64,000 nt of DNA, taken from contig NC_088319.1 in the NCBI RefSeq assembly GCF_910592395.1, positions 15,064,001 through 15,128,000 of the forward strand, given 5' to 3'. The position numbers and the translations under genes are program-made. The stretch comes from Lineus longissimus (Eukaryota > Nemertea > Pilidiophora > Heteronemertea > Lineidae). Shown here in pieces: positions 13,001 to 25,524 of the stretch. How positions within the stretch are numbered: position 1 is the first letter of the stretch; every line of letters starts with the position of its first letter. Below the pieces are notes generated by a model. That model made no database searches, was not told the DNA's origin, and saw only the letters and a program-made list of their open reading frames with translations.

Positions 13001-16000
13001 GCACAGTAAGTCCAAAAAAGGTGAATTGACGTTTTTCTTTCTCATCTGTTTTTTTGCGTCACTGTTATTGCGTTACAAAAACAAGGAAGATTGAATAATA
13101 TCGCTATTTGTTGATGGTTTTTAGGTCGAGCTCATAATGGACGATATTAAACAGAATATATTCATAGACTGTCGAAGCCTTTGTCATTTAGCCATTTAAC
13201 TCATAGTTTCTTTTTGTCAAAACCGACTAATGATACATTTGAAAGTCAATTTCCATGTCGAATGAGTCTACTGTGTTAAACGTGTTGATACCAAAACATC
13301 GCAGTGTTTCTCTGCACATATTAACGACCGTATCTATTGCCTAATCGGGAAAACACATGCAAAGGTCAACTGGTCAAATTACTTGATTAAACTATATATT
13401 CCTTTTTGTTCAAGACGGCCAAGATTTATGGCTGCATCTTTAATGTGCCGTACATTTCCCATGACAATGATAACCGTCCATTGAAAGTTCAGACCATAGT
13501 TCACGCAGTGAATAATATATGGGTTGGCTTATTGAAATAGCGACGCATGCCTTCGCGCTGTGGTGAATTAAGAGGAAATTTACGCTGGCTTCGCGCAGAT
13601 TTACTGTGAAATAAATGTCACTGCTTTTTCTCATGGTAGTAACATCGGTTTTAAATGGATTACTTTGCAAACAATTGCAAGCTTTATCACCGTATCTGAT
13701 GCATTAAATGCATTACACAATTTCCAATGCTGTTGTAACCATTGATCTAGACGGGAAAGATTTGCCACTTAGCAAATAAGTGTTGGCAAGGGTTGTTGAC
13801 AAACGTCATTAAGCGCCTTTGCGATGTCGCATGCGCTGCGCGATTAAAACAAAATCCCATTCAGTGGCAACCTATCCAAATGGTAGTGACAGACTGTCGC
13901 GTGGGTTTGTTTTGTTAAATATTCGCCGCGTTGCATTATTACGCACTGGCGCCGAACAATACAAGACACTGCCGCGACGCACTAGTCTGTCTCCGCCTTA
14001 GCATACAGTATAAACCTAATCACACCAGTTAGGATCGCTCCATGCATGGTGTGTTGCCGGTCACTTCTGATTAGCAACTGTATCATAGCCACATGTATGT
14101 AATAACACAATTCATAAGAAGGCAATGGACCAGTAATGGGTCCTGTTGATTAAATCCGGCCGCGGAATGACAAACGCCGCATGAGCAGCCAAGAGGGAAG
14201 ATGGGCGCAGATAAGCTCTGGGAAAGCTTATGTATGTGTAATGTATACCGAAGTGAAAATTACTAATCTCCAGGGCAAATCGAAAGATTACATATTGACA
14301 ATATAGTGTCACATGTTTACTATCTACAAAAATCAAATATTTAGCTCTGAGTTGTCAATATTCTGTTGGAATGCAAACTCACAGAAAATTGCTCTATTAA
14401 GGCGGCGACAGGCTGTCACGTTGTGTTGGCGATTTGTTTGGTTGATTTTTGTCGAGCTGCGCGGAAAAAACATTGCCCACGCATTGCACCAGTATGTCAA
14501 CGCGACGCGCCATTCTGATTCTGTCACAGCCCTAATGAATACTAACAACCTGTCATGAAGTCATTCATGAAAAAAACAACTGAAAACATATTCCTTCGAA
14601 AACGAGAGGTGTTGATGTGCGGCCAAGCGGTAAAAATATCTCATTAAGATGACTGGTGAAACTGATAAGTCCAAGACACTCCATCTTGGCTAGTCGTGCG
14701 TTGATACGCCACTCCTCGGTCATGAGATCTAATCAGTAATCAGTTCACAAACCTGTGCATGATTACCAATGTAGATATTGTACATGTATATATTTGTAAT
14801 TGAGCCGGGTGATTTGGTGAGCAATGGGATCTGCTTATTTCATCTTATAGTGATCAGTGATGGGGAAAGCTACCCTGGCGATGTATAGACCACGTTAGGC
14901 AGGCAGTACTGCGTGGTTGGGTGTGACTCGGAGATTAACTCAACCATGACGCGAGGCTTATACTGAATAGGTTGTCGCTTTTGTATGTAACTCTCTCTAG
15001 CTTTGCTTAATGGCAACACATTGTGTGATTCGTATTGTTATACATAATACTTGGGGATACGCCCTTCAATGTAATGTCATGTGGTCTCAGTGAGTTGATA
15101 TTAAAATGCCCAAGTTGTCCCTTCAAAGGAACGATTTCTTTCGGATCTTTCTTTCTTAGCTAAAATGCGTATTTACATTAGATGCATGTACTTGAGACAC
15201 TGTGCATAGAGCACACATCGAACCGACCGGTGTCGCATCGTCAGCATAAGCATGTGCTGTTTGCAAACACAACTTTATCATATAAACCAACTTTTTGCAC
15301 GACATATGACTGTTCGTCGACCAGTCAATGCCCTTGTATCACGCTGAATCTCTCCAAGGGAGTGTTAGCGTGTGTATGGTGGGTGGCTTCATATCATAAA
15401 ATACGATGTCGGCTTAAATGTAGCGTACAAAGACACCGCCGTGCACACCCGCCACACGACCAACATGACCAAGTGATTAAGTTATCTGGCCATCAGACAG
15501 AACATTCATTTACAGCGACGTGTTTGGTTCACACTGTACTGCAAAGGCACTTCTTAAGATTTAATCGAGGACAATTAATAGTGCTCTCGCAGTTTTTGCT
15601 AATATTTTCAGGCGTTTATCATTTTTGTCATCACTGCCTTTCTATAAAAACATATTGACAAGATTATCATATTCTAAGTTAAGCTACTAATGAGTATTTG
15701 AGTCGCCAATTACAAGAGTCTTATCGATTTTTGGTTGTGATGTGGCTGTTGACTAGCTATCAATCATTTTTGGTTTCAACCAATGATTTTCATACTGCTC
15801 TTGCTTTTCCTAATAAAATGCCTGATCGATGCAAATAACTCTTTCTCTCCCGCACCGAACTAAATTGGAGAAGTGAGTCTACATTCTGGGCACTAAAGGT
15901 AGCACACTAGGGGTTGGTTTATCCGATTTTGTCCCTGCAAACTGATGGAGGCCAAAGGGGTCTTTAACCCATTGACGAATAAGCTCGCTATACACCTTTC

Positions 16001-17280
16001 CGGAAATGGGGCGCTGTGTGTCCGAAATAGTGATGTCATAAGGGGAAACTAGGCCTTGTGGTGGAGGGACAAAGGCGATAGTCATGTTTGACCAACACAC
16101 TTGAATGCCTTTAATGACGGACAAGGGGGAAAAAGTTAGTTCCAATGCAAGCCACCAATTTCGGGAAGCATGTATATGGGTCTGTATTTTGTCTGTTCAC
16201 CAATCGTGGCTTCAAACTACGACCAAGTCTCATTCTTTCTTTCCTTTTATTCCTCGGTAAAAATACATAAAATATCCATAAGAAGAGAACGCTTGCTTAC
16301 CGCGATTTTCTTGAATAAAACATAACAGACTAGAGAAATGCGCGTCATTTGTATAAACAACCAATTTGTTATTACGGAGTTATGTATTGGAATGACAAAT
16401 GGGGGTCTGGCATGAAACCGAGGTTTTATTTCTCGCAAGGCAGAAAGATGACTGCGGTATTGGTTTTACGTGGGTGTTATCGTCTTTGCTCGGATCGTTT
16501 TGATGGTAAATATGGGAAGACCATTATGTTCACGTTACCATCTTTGTAAGTCGAGTGTACATTGTCAGCGATTTCTCAGTTCAAGAACCTATTTTGTTTT
16601 CATCTTCAGTCTTTGCGGGGTGCATATAAAAGTACTTTCTACACGGGGCATTCAAGTTACCCGTATACCTTTCAACTTTAACTTTGTGTACGTGCTATTT
16701 AGAAATTAATACAATACTAAAAGCCACGGAACTGATCAAATTTTAATTCAGGTTAGTTTCCTCGCTTTCCATGTTTCCCCGGAAATATGGCAGACCAAAC
16801 GGGTTTCTGGATGAAATGTAATGAATTAACCATGGTGAAATAGACACATTCTAAAATCGATCAGGTAAATGGAGTCTCATACATTTCAAAGTATCTTTGT
16901 TCATTTTAGCCATCATATAGGTAATGAAGATGAGACGTATAATATTTCCCAACACAAAAGGCGGACTCGTCTCCTGGTATGATGTGCACAGGCAAAAGTT
17001 GTTTCCGTCATAGGATCTATGACTTGCCCATTGTATAATCTATGTTGATTACACAAGCCAAGTTACTATCACTACCATCGTGGTGAACAGTGCGCTATTG
17101 CTGCCAAGAACTCAGAGATCCTTCGCCTTTAATACAAAGCTATTCTTGTATGAAGCCACGCAATGGGGTCTCCCATAATGTATTCTGTCACGGGCCATCA
17201 CAGATTCTATGAGTGTACATTCCAAAGTAGGCCCTAATATTACAAATTCCCTAATGAACGCTTTGGATTTTTGAGATCCC
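4100..17280. other. long gene-free region
   Basis: I see no gene that can be supported in these 13 kb. Open frames here are short or lack both ATG context and splice signals. Notable small items: TACATGTACATGTA-type words near 7246, a GTCACGTGAC palindrome at 9875-9884, and CpG-dense patches around 13,820-13,990 and 14,395-14,520 that share a weakly similar GACAGRCTGTCRCGT segment. An open frame of 158 codons at 15182-15658 begins with ATG but resembles nothing and has no flanking gene signals. Confidence 0.45.
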
Positions 17281-17286
17281 TGGGTC

Positions 17287-17420
17287 AAGATCTTGGTTCA
17301 ATCATACAATACAATACAATAAAGACTTGTAAGGCGCTCAAATCCAGCAATTAAACTGTTCGAGTGCGCCCCCTAGCGAGCAAAGTACTTCTGAAATAGG
17401 ACCGTCTTTAGAGTGTTCCT
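17287..17420 (+). mobile_element. microsatellite-tailed element fragment
   Basis: A short (AATAC)n run is followed by AATAAAGACTTGTAAGGCGC and then a unique-looking flank. A simple-repeat tail next to a sequence ending in a gcgct-like word is typical of short non-LTR or SINE-like fragments in marine invertebrate genomes. No coding domain is visible, so the class is inferred only from this layout. Confidence 0.3.
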
Positions 17421-17760
17421 GAACGCAAGGAGTGACTGAGTGCCACATTTCTGAGGTGGTAGTTGGCAGAACTGACAACAGCTCTAACATGGGAAGCCAT
17501 CGACAGTCATCACTCTGGGAGAAGCAATGCTCTCAGCTGCCTAATCATACTGGCAATACCAGGCTTATAAACACTACCGGTAGTCGGATATCTGGTTGGC
17601 TGAGATGAATAAACCATGAAAAGGCAAAGGCGAAATATACCCAAAGTAATGACTAGCAATTAAAGAGAGATATGTCCTTATCCTCGAGCTAGCCTATAAT
17701 CTTTGCCTATAACGTCCCACCAATGTGACAGACATACACTGATGACGACCGCGAGTATAT

Positions 17761-17942
17761 GTTTGGCGACATTGCTTTTGTCATAAGAAATAGAAGTTGA
17801 GAAAAGGCAAAGGGCACTGCAGTGCATTTTAAGAAGAATCGTGTCCGAGTATCCGTTTGGTGATAACGATATTTGTTTTAAGAAAGAGTTGAGAAAGGCT
17901 AAGTGTACTGCAGCAGTGCCTCTAAAGGAAAATCCTCTCCAA
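17761..17942 (+). repeat. imperfect tandem duplication, 94-bp period
   Basis: Two successive copies start at GTTTGGYGA (17761 and 17855) and share in order a TTTGT/TAAGAAA segment, AGTTGAGAAA, an ACTGCAG-GTGC block and a final TCCTCTCC or TCGTGTCC. Divergence is substantial, so the duplication is old. No reading frame is shared between the copies. Confidence 0.6.
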
Positions 17943-19347
17943 CTCAGTCACTGTTCAAGGGAACTGGGTTCGTTACTTGTAAGACTTCTAAGATTGCTCG
18001 GTGGTTGAGGCAAAGTAGTCATCTGATTAACCAATTTTGCTATTTTAGTCACCCCATTATAGAGAGGTCTATCTCGAATCATCCACCACACGCCCAAGTA
18101 ACTTGTCAACTCCCAGCCTGATCATATCACTTTTCTTCAGAGGGAAGGCACGTACACGTTGCGCGTTCATTTCTCACCCTGTCAGATATCCTGTTTGTAA
18201 GTTCTAAACCAGCACGCCGTCCTTGGGACGCCGAAAGGCACAGGAAATGTATCGACGGGCGTCCTTTATCCCTGGGTGGAGGAAGGGGTTTGACAACGAC
18301 TGGAAACGTAAATTGATGATGTTACGCCCACCGCGAGTCATTATTCATTCTCCACGAAGGAAAGCTAATGGATTTCTTGGGTAACACTATAAAAACATTT
18401 TAAGATAAGACGCTTCTTTGAGATTCCCATACCTCATTAGCGGGTTATTAATTGGGGCATTGGATTATGTGATCACGATCCTTCGTCTTTACACCAGGAG
18501 AGATTAGCGCATGTGACAGATGGTTGTTGCATGAAACATGGCCGACAAGATTGGGCCGCACAGAATAATCCGTGGCATCATTTAAAGGTGACAGATGGCT
18601 CCAGCCACGATTTTGCAAAGTTTTTTTAGACTGTCGCCGAACCAAATGCATTCCGTTCTGTTGCAGGACGCCACTCAGAACAAAAATCAAGTTTTCGAGT
18701 AATGCTAACCAGTTTTGCGTTAGGACGTAAGAGGGAGTCTGGCTCTAGACTGCGCAGGCGTACAAGGGGGGCGTGGGTACTGACTTAATGGAAAATCTTG
18801 CATACGTAGTCAATGAACGGCCATACACAACATCAGAATCAGAGAATCAGATTCGGCGGAATAGTGCCACATGATTATTCGGCCGAAATCGATTTCCTAT
18901 ACCACTATCGTATATTGTTTCGTACTCTTGCTCAGTAAGCCGATAGTTCTCAGATTGGAACCTCTCACAAGTTGACCCGGAAAAGCTTGGACAATCCAGA
19001 TTACAAACAGACATAAAAATGTGGGAAGAGATCAGTCGGTAAATTTAATCACGTCTCTGCCCTCATCAAGTGTATTAAGGACACGTTCATTTATTGCTGA
19101 GCATCTCATTCAACGAGCGATCGGCATTACTTGTGCAATACACCCTGATTTATAACAGCTAATCAATCATAAAATTCTCTTAAATTTCATTTCATCCTGA
19201 TTTTATTTCTGAGCTACATGTACTGAACCGAAAAATTTCAATTTGGCATGATATTTATTCTAAAATGGATTTATCTCTAATTACCACATTGTTTGCTCCC
19301 TGATTAAAGTCTGAGTCAGCGGGATTTTATCCCGGGCCAGACGAAAA

Positions 19348-19440
19348 TAATAATAATAACAATGATAATGTCACGGATTTATGTAGTGCTCCTCAGTAAT
19401 GAAACTGTTAAAGCGCTGTGGGATATAATTATTATAAGAA
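19348..19440 (+). mobile_element. (AAT)n-tailed element fragment
   Basis: AATAATAATAATAAC is followed by GGATTTATGTAGTGCTCC and then TTAAAGCGCTGTGGGATATAA. The arrangement of a trinucleotide tail, a 'tttatgtagtgct' box and an 'aaagcgct' box is common for dispersed elements in marine invertebrates. Nothing codes for a protein; the call is by layout only. Confidence 0.35.
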
Positions 19441-21719
19441 AGTATTGATCATAGCGGAAGATACTGGTTCAGTATAAGCGGGATGTTAATGGGTCGACTC
19501 TGTCCCACTCGCAACATATCACGAAACTACACACACCCTTCAACATTTTCATTTTCATTCAGTTGGTGATCCTCAGGAGACCGTTGTCCAACAAGCGAGC
19601 TGAAATGAGCCGCCTTTCATCGCTTGGCCACAGAGCTCATTGAGGAATACCAACGAATGGTGATTATTTGTTGAACTGAATGGGCTAGCCCAGGCTAAGT
19701 TGGCATCATGTCATGATATGACTCATGCTTCATCGGCGAGACTGGTAGTGGTATTAAGTTTATTTCCCCTCACTGGTTTAGGCCGCCCCCATGAAAGCTG
19801 TTTTGAGGGGGGTCGGTGTTATTGAGATTCTTTGATAAGACTGTGGAATAATTGGAATTAAGGCCTAGGTGCAAGATGGCTCTCTTCAAAGATTAGGCCA
19901 GGTCGAAATACTGTTGACAGCGAGGTAGGGACAAGACTTCGATTGACAACACTATGGCGCAAATTCTACGGTATTGCTCAATATTAGATCGAATCGTAAA
20001 GGTACATGTACCTCTCAACCCGGCACGCACAAGCTGGCAGCGCCAAAGAACTGACGACAAAACCTCTTCGGAATACAAATCAGGTTCTTTGAAGTTGATA
20101 GATGATACCTGGCAATCACCTCCTCCTAGCGAACACGTTAAAGTCCCCCTTGGAAGATAATTGAATTCTATAGTGGACTAACTGTCCTGCAGCATGATCA
20201 GACTATCGTGACACGCTACACGAAAGCCTCACCGTGAAGTGATGTTTTTGTAATTTCCGGCATTTCATGGTTTGAGGGGAACTATTTATGTAATTGTACC
20301 TCATCATTTCAGATGTTTATTTTGAATGAACCACCAACAATATCTGAGAAAATGGAAGCTCGGATATGGCTGGTCATTCTTACATTTTTGATTGTAAACA
20401 CTTAAACTGATTTTTAAGAACGCTTTTACTAAAATGACTTTCTCATGAATGGTTCATAGCTGTGAATAGAAATCTTGCTCTCCTAGCTTCTCCATAGTTA
20501 CGACTCTAGCAAACGGTTGATAACCCAAATGTGACCTGGTTATCAAAGCGAGTTTTGAGATAAGCCTATGCGATAATTGATAGAATAATCTGGTCAAACA
20601 GAGCAAGGCTGACCGCCAAACGAATGATGATAGATGTTATTAATCTTGATATGATCAATCAGACAGCGCAGCTAGTCCACTGACTTCCACAAATCACCGC
20701 CGGTTTGTATTCGTAAGCGAGCTCGTTGGCAGGACGATTGATTCCAGCCCATTTCAGCCTGTTGGACGGAGTCCCCAGTGAGTTGCTTGTTGATAGCCAG
20801 GGCTAATGATCCAGAATATGTTGTGGTGTCGGAAATGTCAAGGGGACATCGTTAGTACTTGTTTGAAGTCATGATGTTTTTCATACACAAATTGTATCCA
20901 AGTACCTCTTTTGTGGTAAGTGGACAAAAACCTTTGATTACGTGCCTTTTTTAAATGCTGGAAGTTGCATTCCCGAAGGAATTTCTTCAAATAGCTTCAT
21001 GAAAAGGAAGTTATGACTCTACAAAGAAAGTTGATATTCAACGTCACATCTGACGGATTGATTAATAATTTAGGAAAAAGTCCTGCCCTAAATAGACATG
21101 TTCTTATAAAGATGATAGATGATCTGGCCTCCCACTTTTACCTTTGTTTAGGCGAAGAGAAAGATTTATTAGGGCTGCGCTGGGATGGGTTGATGGAGTG
21201 GGCGACATTACAAATCACCAGGGATCTACAATAGATATCACTCGTAGCTTTTGATATAAACCTTTAAGTTTGTGATAAACCTGGTGTTAATAAACACCTA
21301 TAAAAAAGCTGTTTTCGACATATTAGGAGAGAGTGATGAGAACAGCCTAAATAATGCCAGCAGCTATTTGTGTGGAATTCTGATATAAATCATTTGAACG
21401 ATGAACAATTATTGAATTCATCGAGGCAACTGACATTCACTGCATTTTCATGACTGGCAAACATCAGGCAATTTTAACGAAAACATATAAGACCACGGCC
21501 GTGGCCCTGATCAATGGCGTGTCGATTAGCGGAAAGACTTCAAAGGAAGATATTTTTATTTTTTATGTATTTATTGTAACCTCCGCAACATTTACATATA
21601 CAGATTCACAAGTGATACACTTAGATAAAATGCACAGAGAGAAAACACATTGACATATAACACATTGACATATAGGCCTATACACACAATACTATGCAAT
21701 GCAATAAATCGGTAAAATA

Positions 21720-21910
21720 GAAGCTGGTACGGGTGAAAGGTTTCACCGTGGATTGCTCAGCTGAGCCAGCCTTGTTGAACCCTCTACGGAGAGAAGGAGG
21801 ACCACGCAAGGAGTCCACGATCCCGACCTCCGCAGCGGGGCTACCGGCGGCACAGAGAGTAAGTGCACGGTGATAGAACCAGCATGTGCAGGAGTCCACG
21901 ATCAATTATA
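21720..21910. repeat. GC-rich segment with repeated GGAGTCCACGATC
   Basis: This block is markedly more GC-rich than its surroundings and contains GGAGTCCACGATC twice (near 21809 and 21891). Such an isolated compositional island with internal repetition suggests an inserted element or processed fragment. No protein, tRNA or rRNA feature was recognised in it. Confidence 0.3.
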
Positions 21911-22635
21911 TCCACGACACACATCGCTAGGTCAACTGAGTAGCGCCTAATTATAGCTCTGAATAGTTCAATTGTTGAGTACGTCGCCGCCTTCATTTAT
22001 GCGTGGTCAGGCATAAATCCATTCAAACCACTGGATGATCGGTCTATTCATCATAATAATAGAAGGTGGACAATGGTATGAATGACAAAACCAGCTCACC
22101 GTGACAATTACCATACATTGAACATAGCAAGGCTCTTTCAACTGTTACTCATAATATTGTTCAATAAAACCTCCTTTAAGGAGAACAAGCAAGGAGAAGT
22201 TAAAACAATGCAACAATGCAATTATTTACAATAAAAATACTGACAATGACTTCAATTGATGCTTTAGAGACACGGAAGCCGCCATTTTAAAACCAGGTAC
22301 GACAGAAACGCGCTAGAGGTGTGCTGTACAGATCCCAGTACTCATTTCTGTTATTGAGATGTTCAACCACAACAACCCAATTGTGCCTTTAGATACGCCA
22401 GTTTCAGTTTGTTGAACATTTTGTCAAACATGCCATTGTATTTCTCATCGTCACAAATTGTCAATCTCATGCTTTGTCAACTGTGAAATGTAAATCACTC
22501 GCTTGCATGGTTTCAGATAATTCTCTCAGGAGAAGCTATTACCCTTACCATAGAGAATGGTTCAGTGGTATGTGTTTGTGTCTTTTAAACAATATTGTCA
22601 ACAGTGAACAATTAGCTTACTTATCTGCGCCGCAG

Positions 22636-22929
22636 GAAATGAGAAGGTTCATTTTCACCACCCGAGAAAATGTAAAATATAGGCCGAAACGTAGCTCGTG
22701 CGAAATCCACTTAAATATAGAAGATGATAACGATGAAGTACGAATTAGCACAGAACTTGATGGTTCTTTCACCTCTGCAGCTATTTGTACTCCGTTCTTT
22801 GTCGCTTGCAAGAGTTGCGAGAGTTACGAAACGTGGCATATTACCGTGCCAGAGGGGATCAATTACCTTCTTCTGGTTTGTCATTGCTGTTATTACCGTT
22901 TCTGTGCCGCACTAATGATGTTCAAATAA
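22636..22929 (+). CDS. candidate terminal exon, unknown protein
   Basis: A pyrimidine-containing acceptor (acttatctgcgccgcag) precedes a phase-0 open frame starting GAA ATG AGA AGG and running 97 codons to TAA. AATAAA follows 95 bases downstream. The translated piece is polar and acidic in the middle (IEDDNDEVRI), has several cysteines and ends LMMFK. The frame is also open upstream of the acceptor, so an unspliced reading is possible. I recognise no domain, and frames of this length occur by chance in a window this size; the call rests on the acceptor, the stop and the polyadenylation signal together. Confidence 0.28.
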   Translation, partial: EMRRFIFTTRENVKYRPKRSSCEIHLNIEDDNDEVRISTELDGSFTSAAICTPFFVACKSCESYETWHITVPEGINYLLLVCHCCYYRFCAALMMFK

Positions 22930-23023
22930 GCACCTGAATCAAGCTATGGTCTGGTTGACCTCCGGTAGGGAAAGAAAATGCGAATATTATTTTTTGGAAA
23001 GATCGTTAGCAACTAATTGGTGA

Positions 23024-23029
23024 AATAAA
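23024..23029 (+). terminator. AATAAA polyadenylation signal (candidate)
   Basis: A canonical hexamer lies 95 bases after the stop of the candidate exon ending at 22929, a usual distance for animal 3' ends. It is AT-rich context, so chance occurrence is possible. Confidence 0.3.
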
Positions 23030-25305
23030 TTTGGATAATTAAAGCGTTTGGGATTCTGAATTTAGTTCGGAGTATGATTTGTCTTTTTTTGAGATTGTGA
23101 AGGGTGAGGTGGGGGAGAGTGCTAATCCTGTTGTTGCTTCAGACTTTTAAAACACAGTCTATCTCCTTGTAATTCTGACACCATGGTCGTCCATTTCGCC
23201 AAAACAAATCCATACTGTCTGCTTTTAGTAATCCGAACAAACCACAGAGGCATGTTATCCTCTTATAGATACAAGCAATCGATGTGATCAAATTGTCGTG
23301 TCTCCATTTTGTCGAGACGTGATAGATCGGGGGTAAGGCTGACAGCTCATCAGGGCGATTCTTATTGAAATGCCGAGCCCCTGATGAGAAATGTAAATTG
23401 AAATTCATAAAGCAGTAGAAGTCGACTTCTATTTGTCAACCAAAATGTCCAAGTTTTAGATTGGTTTCGGAGCTTCCTGCTGATCCCGTATACGGGTACA
23501 TCGATTTCTTTGTAAAGTTTACATTTCTCTTTGGCTCAAAGCTACTGAGTATCTGCCGTGCTGAGACGTGTCTTACAATTAGGAACCTACGAACGAATGC
23601 TCCGACAACTTAAACGTGTTAAACAGGATTATGCTCAAACAGCGTTTTAACCTATACTCACACAATTTTACCGCCCGAGAAAATGTACCTTATCGTTTCC
23701 TGTTTAAAACACCGGCAAAGATCACTCTAGCAAGATTCGACTTGCTATGTGGACAATAGGGTTTCATTCAGGATCAAACTATGTAACGTGCGTCCCTCGT
23801 TTCTTCTATCTAGTAGCATCTTCGGTGGATTTATAGAAATTCGCCAATACAATCACAACCATTTTGACAACTGACCATGAAATGGAAACGACCCAGAATG
23901 AATTCATTCCACATCTGTGCAGAGATAAAGAAACACAAATGGTCATCGGACCAATTTGTTGAATCGGATCGCACCATTAAGCAACAGCGCAATTTTCTGA
24001 GAGTTCTTTTTTGCTCGTTATCGTCCATAACGTGTGACCCATTAACGGGGTAATGGCCGTTTTGCAATGCCATTTGATGCTGTAGGGTAATCCACGTCAT
24101 TGGGCAAGTTGGGGAAATGATTCTTATGCGCACTGACCCAACCACTACAGGGAAACATACACTGCGAAGGAAACATGCACATCATGAATGACAAAAACCA
24201 TCTCCAAGTTGGCTTACGTGAAACCGTCGTTCTTTGCGTCGGCCGTTGGCCCTGACTGGTGTAATCACTGGGGTCATCCCCGTATCAACAGCCTCGGAAC
24301 ACCAAGAGATCACTCACTTTAATACTTTGATGCTGCGATCTTCTCCATACCTTAAGGCACGCCGTTTCGTTAAACAATTGAATATCGTTGAAGGTACTCG
24401 TCATTGGCTTTAGGCTAACACAATTACCGTTAGAAGTTGTGGATAGGAGGGTAATCTTATTTACGGACGTGATTTTATTGGCTTCAGAGATTATGAACAG
24501 TTCCTGCAGCAGCTTTGTGAGGTCATGGCAGGTTGAACCTTCGGGGTGAGTTGGTGTGATGTGGATCACCCTTGCCACCAATCTCATGCAAATCTCACAG
24601 TTACAGAGGAGGCAATTCCCGTCACGGCTAAGACAGATAGGCCAACCATAATCGTAACTAATGTACAGCTTTTGTCACAGATTGTTGGGTAAATGTCATC
24701 AATTTGTCGCAATCATCTGCCTAATCGAAGCTACCTGTGTCACAATTATTGTCAAAGTCGGCCAAACAAGACGTAATGGAACAAACAACCAGGGTATGAC
24801 CCGATATCGGACATAATAGTATCTATAATGATGTCTAGAAGATGAATAGTTTCCGTCGAGCTGGCTCTCCGTGGGTTTTTTTGCAGACTTTGCCATCCAT
24901 AATATCCTTATTGATGTTGATATCAGTCTAAACGAAAGATAAATTATTCGCATTGTTTTTCTGAGCCTTCCTTGTTACTAGTATTATGTCCTCTAGTAAT
25001 GAGTGTACAACCTATTGGCGACTCCAGAATGTTTCTTCTTTTAGAAAGACGTTTTCATCGTTAATTTTCTACTTTAATGCTTTCTATCGAAATTGTATGA
25101 TGTGAAAGAAACGAACGGGGTACATCATCAAAGACCAATAATCAACGCGAGTCCAATGACCAACTCTTGGCGGAGTGTCGGGGCAATCATGTTGATTGGC
25201 TTATGATGTGAGTGCAATCCACGTCGAACTTGCTTCCTGGGCAGACATGCGTCTTGCCGAATGTTAGTGTCAAGGCATCATTCGTGTGTGTGTCCATCGT
25301 TTCAG
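23030..25305. other. no supported gene; exon-like minus-strand frames
   Basis: Several minus-strand frames here have individual exon-like signals: an open frame ending at a GTGAGT donor (last exon base 24318), a frame ending before GTAGCT around 24735, and a frame behind an acceptor tgtttccctgtag near 24146. Their phases do not join into one reading frame in my hands, so no gene is called. Confidence 0.3.
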
Positions 25306-25520
25306 CCCTGGGTCTCCCGGGACTCGAGAAGTCTAAGATGCCCCTCAATAAGGTAAATCAGAGTCTTTCAAATACAGAGTCAGGCAACAATAGGGAACGT
25401 ACAATTTCAACGGAGCCAACAGAGCTCTCTCGGGTCACGGAACTGGAACTTGAACAGTTCTTTGAAAGACTCCAGTTGAATCAAGCCGAACTGCTATCCA
25501 ATTCAATTCCAATGCTTTAA
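25306..25520 (+). CDS. candidate terminal exon, unknown acidic C-terminus
   Basis: The acceptor tgtccatcgtttcag is followed by a phase-1 frame (CC then CTG GGT CTC) of about 71 codons ending IPML and TAA. The stop codon overlaps an AATAAA hexamer (25519-25524), a compact 3' end. The peptide is rich in Glu, Leu, Ser and Asn, and its last third (LELEQFFERLQLNQAELL) could form an amphipathic helix or short coiled coil. I could not identify matching upstream exons and know no family. Confidence rests on acceptor, open frame, stop and polyadenylation signal occurring together. Confidence 0.33.
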
Positions 25521-25524
25521 TAAA

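Larger units (their letters stand above)
18000..22635. other. gene-free region with small repeats
   Basis: No gene supported. It contains a microsatellite-tailed fragment near 19350-19440, a duplicated ACACATTGACATATA word at 21644-21674, and a GC-rich segment at 21720-21910 described separately. A 73-codon ATG frame at 21013-21234 lacks any recognisable motif. Confidence 0.4.

Noticed and set aside
15182-15658. 158-codon ATG frame, His- and Cys-containing
   Set aside because: No recognisable motif, no polyadenylation signal close by and no splice sites that would support it.
24318-24587. Minus-strand frame ending at a GTGAGT donor
   Set aside because: Neighbouring exon-like frames (24735-24953, 23831-24145) do not join to it in a consistent phase, so no gene can be built.
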